15,344 bases of DNA. Origin: DASXRU01 sp039933315. GTDB taxonomy: Bacteria > Acidobacteriota > Blastocatellia > Pyrinomonadales > Pyrinomonadaceae. Positions 13,665 through 15,344 of the stretch are shown here, piece by piece. The notes beneath the pieces were generated by a model that was not told the origin of the DNA, searched no databases, and saw only the letters and a program-made list of their open reading frames with translations. Position 1 is the stretch's first letter. Each line of letters begins with the position of its first letter. Location of the stretch: the NCBI GenBank assembly GCA_039933315.1, contig JBDTOI010000096.1, positions 1 through 15,344 on the forward strand. Reading direction: 5' to 3'. A program made the translations under genes and the position numbers.

Positions 13665-15344
13665 CTAAGTCTCTTCCTGGGTGGCTTCCAGCAGTTGGGG
13701 TAGATCGAGCACCAGGACGACGGTGCCGTCGCGCAATTCAGTTGCCCCCGCCACTCCTCGCCAACGGGCGGCATGACGTCCCAGGCTGCGCACTAAGGCC
13801 TGATGCTCGCCTTCAATACTATTAACTGCCAGAGCCACGTACTCGTTTCCTAACCATGTCTTAGCGGTTTCGCTTGCCGCTGAGAGCTCGTCACCCAACC
13901 ACAGACGGACAATCAACAAAGTCATCCCCAGAACATCGTGTCCGCCATTGCCATGTCCCAGTAGCGATCGCAAATCTGCCAGCGGCACGCTCTTATCCCG
14001 CCACTTAATCTCCTTCACACTCGATCCTGTTTCGGTTGTTAAGTCGTGTAGCGGTCCGCTGTGCACCACGTGGCGAGCGTCAATGCTGTAGAGATGATCC
14101 TCGACCTGCACCAGCACGGAGGGCACGAGCGCAAGGGTGGCTGGCAGGACCATCTGAAAAGTAGTTCCCTGACCGGGGTCGGTCCGCACCCGAACTTCGC
14201 CGCCGACATCCTCCATCGCTCGATCGACTATCTCCAACCCAATGCCGCGCCCTGAAGTTTCGGAAACCGCTGTCGTAGTGGAAAAGCCGGGCCGGAAAAT
14301 CAGGCGCAGACACTGCTCCAACGTCACGCTTGCCGTATTATCTATGATCTCCAACTGGGCGGCGGTCCGGGAGACCCGATCGGAATCAATACCACGCCCG
14401 TCATCTTCAACGTAGATCTGGATACGGTTGCTTTCCGCCAGCGCTATTAGTTGGATGCGGCCGCGAGATTTCTTTCCTGCAGCCAGGCGCTGGGCGGGAA
14501 CCTCTATTCCGTGGTCGACTGCGTTACGCACCAGGTGCATTAACGGATCCGCGATAGCGTCGGCCAGCAATTTATCGATGGCAATTTCACTGCCCGCTAT
14601 CTCGATGTCCACTTCCTTGCCGGTGCCGCGCGCAGCAATGCGGCCGGCCCGGGCAGCGCGTTCAAAGGTTTGTGCCAGCGGCACCATGCGCAACTTAATA
14701 AGGCGATCTTCCAGCTCCAGAAAATGCTTCTTGATGCGCGCCAGTTGCGCTCCGGTTTGAGAACTGGCGCCCCCTGCTCCAGAGTTAAGCGCCACCAGCT
14801 CCAGCGAGTTAGTCGTATCTCTGAACAGCTCGCTGGCCTTGGCAATCAAGTCGTCCAGTTCGGCCAGGTTCACCCGTACGGTGGCTGCGGCAGCGATTTC
14901 CGGCAAGGCACTTTTCGCCTGGGTTGCAGCCGAATTCGGGGCGGCTCCCTTTCGTTCCAACTTTATCTCGTCGATCGTAACGTCCCTGGTGGCGCCGATC
15001 TCCATGGTTACCTGGCGCACATCAGCCACGGTCGCGTAGAGCATACGGAAGCTGATCTCTCCCGGGTTGCTGGTTTGCGGCACGGGAACTGTAGCCACGA
15101 GTTCGCCCCCTGCTACCAGCCGTTCAGAGAGGCGACGGAATTCCTGGTCGCAAGTGAGAATGGGAAAGTTTGCCGAAATGATGAAGAGGCGGCAGCCCTC
15201 TTCCAGGGCTTCGCGCAGGTGTTGCTCGTCATACTGACTAAGCGCTCGAGCCAGATCTTCGGGCAAGAGTGATCGGGAACTGACCACTGGAGCAGCCTCG
15301 TCCCGGAAAGCTGATTTCGCAATCTGCCGCAGGCGCGGCAGCAA
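13665..15344 (-). CDS. cheA: CheA-type chemosensory histidine kinase, 3' part
   Basis: The reading frame is still open at the right edge, so the N-terminus, including any HPt domain with the phosphorylated His, lies outside the window. The visible 559 residues contain a CheA-family region (about 27-115, LSQYDEQHLREALEEGCRLF), a dimerisation segment (about 150-230) with LEDRLIKLRMVPLAQTFERA, and a GHKL ATPase with N-box HLVRNAVDHGIE (270-281), G1 box DDGRGID (314-320) and G2 box GRGIGL (365-370). A CheW-like P5 domain (about 400-555) follows, ending in GTVVLVLDLPQLL. ATP-binding residues appear intact. CheA kinases phosphorylate CheY-type regulators for taxis, twitching or other outputs. No receiver domain is fused at the C-terminus, so it is not a CheA-CheY hybrid at that end. 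Its partners must be upstream, beyond the window. The ATP-box spacing and the LRMVPL motif make the call firm. Confidence 0.93.
   Translation of the reverse strand: MLPRLRQIAKSAFRDEAAPVVSSRSLLPEDLARALSQYDEQHLREALEEGCRLFIISANFPILTCDQEFRRLSERLVAGGELVATVPVPQTSNPGEISFRMLYATVADVRQVTMEIGATRDVTIDEIKLERKGAAPNSAATQAKSALPEIAAAATVRVNLAELDDLIAKASELFRDTTNSLELVALNSGAGGASSQTGAQLARIKKHFLELEDRLIKLRMVPLAQTFERAARAGRIAARGTGKEVDIEIAGSEIAIDKLLADAIADPLMHLVRNAVDHGIEVPAQRLAAGKKSRGRIQLIALAESNRIQIYVEDDGRGIDSDRVSRTAAQLEIIDNTASVTLEQCLRLIFRPGFSTTTAVSETSGRGIGLEIVDRAMEDVGGEVRVRTDPGQGTTFQMVLPATLALVPSVLVQVEDHLYSIDARHVVHSGPLHDLTTETGSSVKEIKWRDKSVPLADLRSLLGHGNGGHDVLGMTLLIVRLWLGDELSAASETAKTWLGNEYVALAVNSIEGEHQALVRSLGRHAARWRGVAGATELRDGTVVLVLDLPQLLEATQEET

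Overview
The window looks like chromosomal DNA of a free-living Gram-negative bacterium, most probably an acidobacterium (Blastocatellia-like). This is inference. It rests on a 1251-residue fused 2-oxoglutarate decarboxylase/dehydrogenase with an E2-like domain (a form known mainly from Actinobacteria and also found in Acidobacteria), frequent GTG/TTG starts, moderately high G+C, and intergenic regions packed with palindromic repeats. No tRNA, rRNA, CRISPR array, transposase or phage gene was seen.

Layout from left to right. Positions 1-210 hold the edge of a palindromic repeat cluster. Next, on the minus strand, is a CreD-like inner-membrane protein (211-1530). A nested inverted-repeat cluster (1664-1860) separates it from a likely four-gene minus-strand unit, read from 4835 down to 1923: a six-helix membrane protein, a winged-helix regulator overlapping it by 8 bp, a two-helix membrane protein with an exported domain, and a geranylgeranyl-reductase-like FAD oxidoreductase. 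The unit begins at a near-consensus sigma-70-type promoter placed so close to its GTG that the mRNA should be leaderless. A palindrome lies between the -35 and -10 boxes. A second repeat cluster (4938-5174) precedes a complete Ada protein (5224-6300, minus). A third (6408-6551) precedes the multifunctional kgd/sucA gene (6565-10320, minus). A large repeat cluster (10345-10561) and a separate 33-bp-arm hairpin (10724-10807) lie between kgd and two plus-strand genes: an exported histidine phosphatase (10826-11392) and a Tat-exported amidase-signature hydrolase (11513-13312). A last cluster (13391-13628) precedes the 3' part of a CheA-type histidine kinase (13665 to the right edge, minus, incomplete).

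Functionally the genes are a mix: central carbon metabolism (kgd), alkylation-damage repair (ada), envelope or export functions (CreD-like, phosphatase, amidase), a regulated membrane/redox unit (4835-1923) and chemosensory-type signalling. The least ordinary feature is not a gene. Nearly every long intergenic gap holds a nested, mirror-arranged set of small hairpins (A B ... B' A'). The stems differ between and within clusters while the hairpin centres stay similar (often TTTCAA, TTCA or TGAA).
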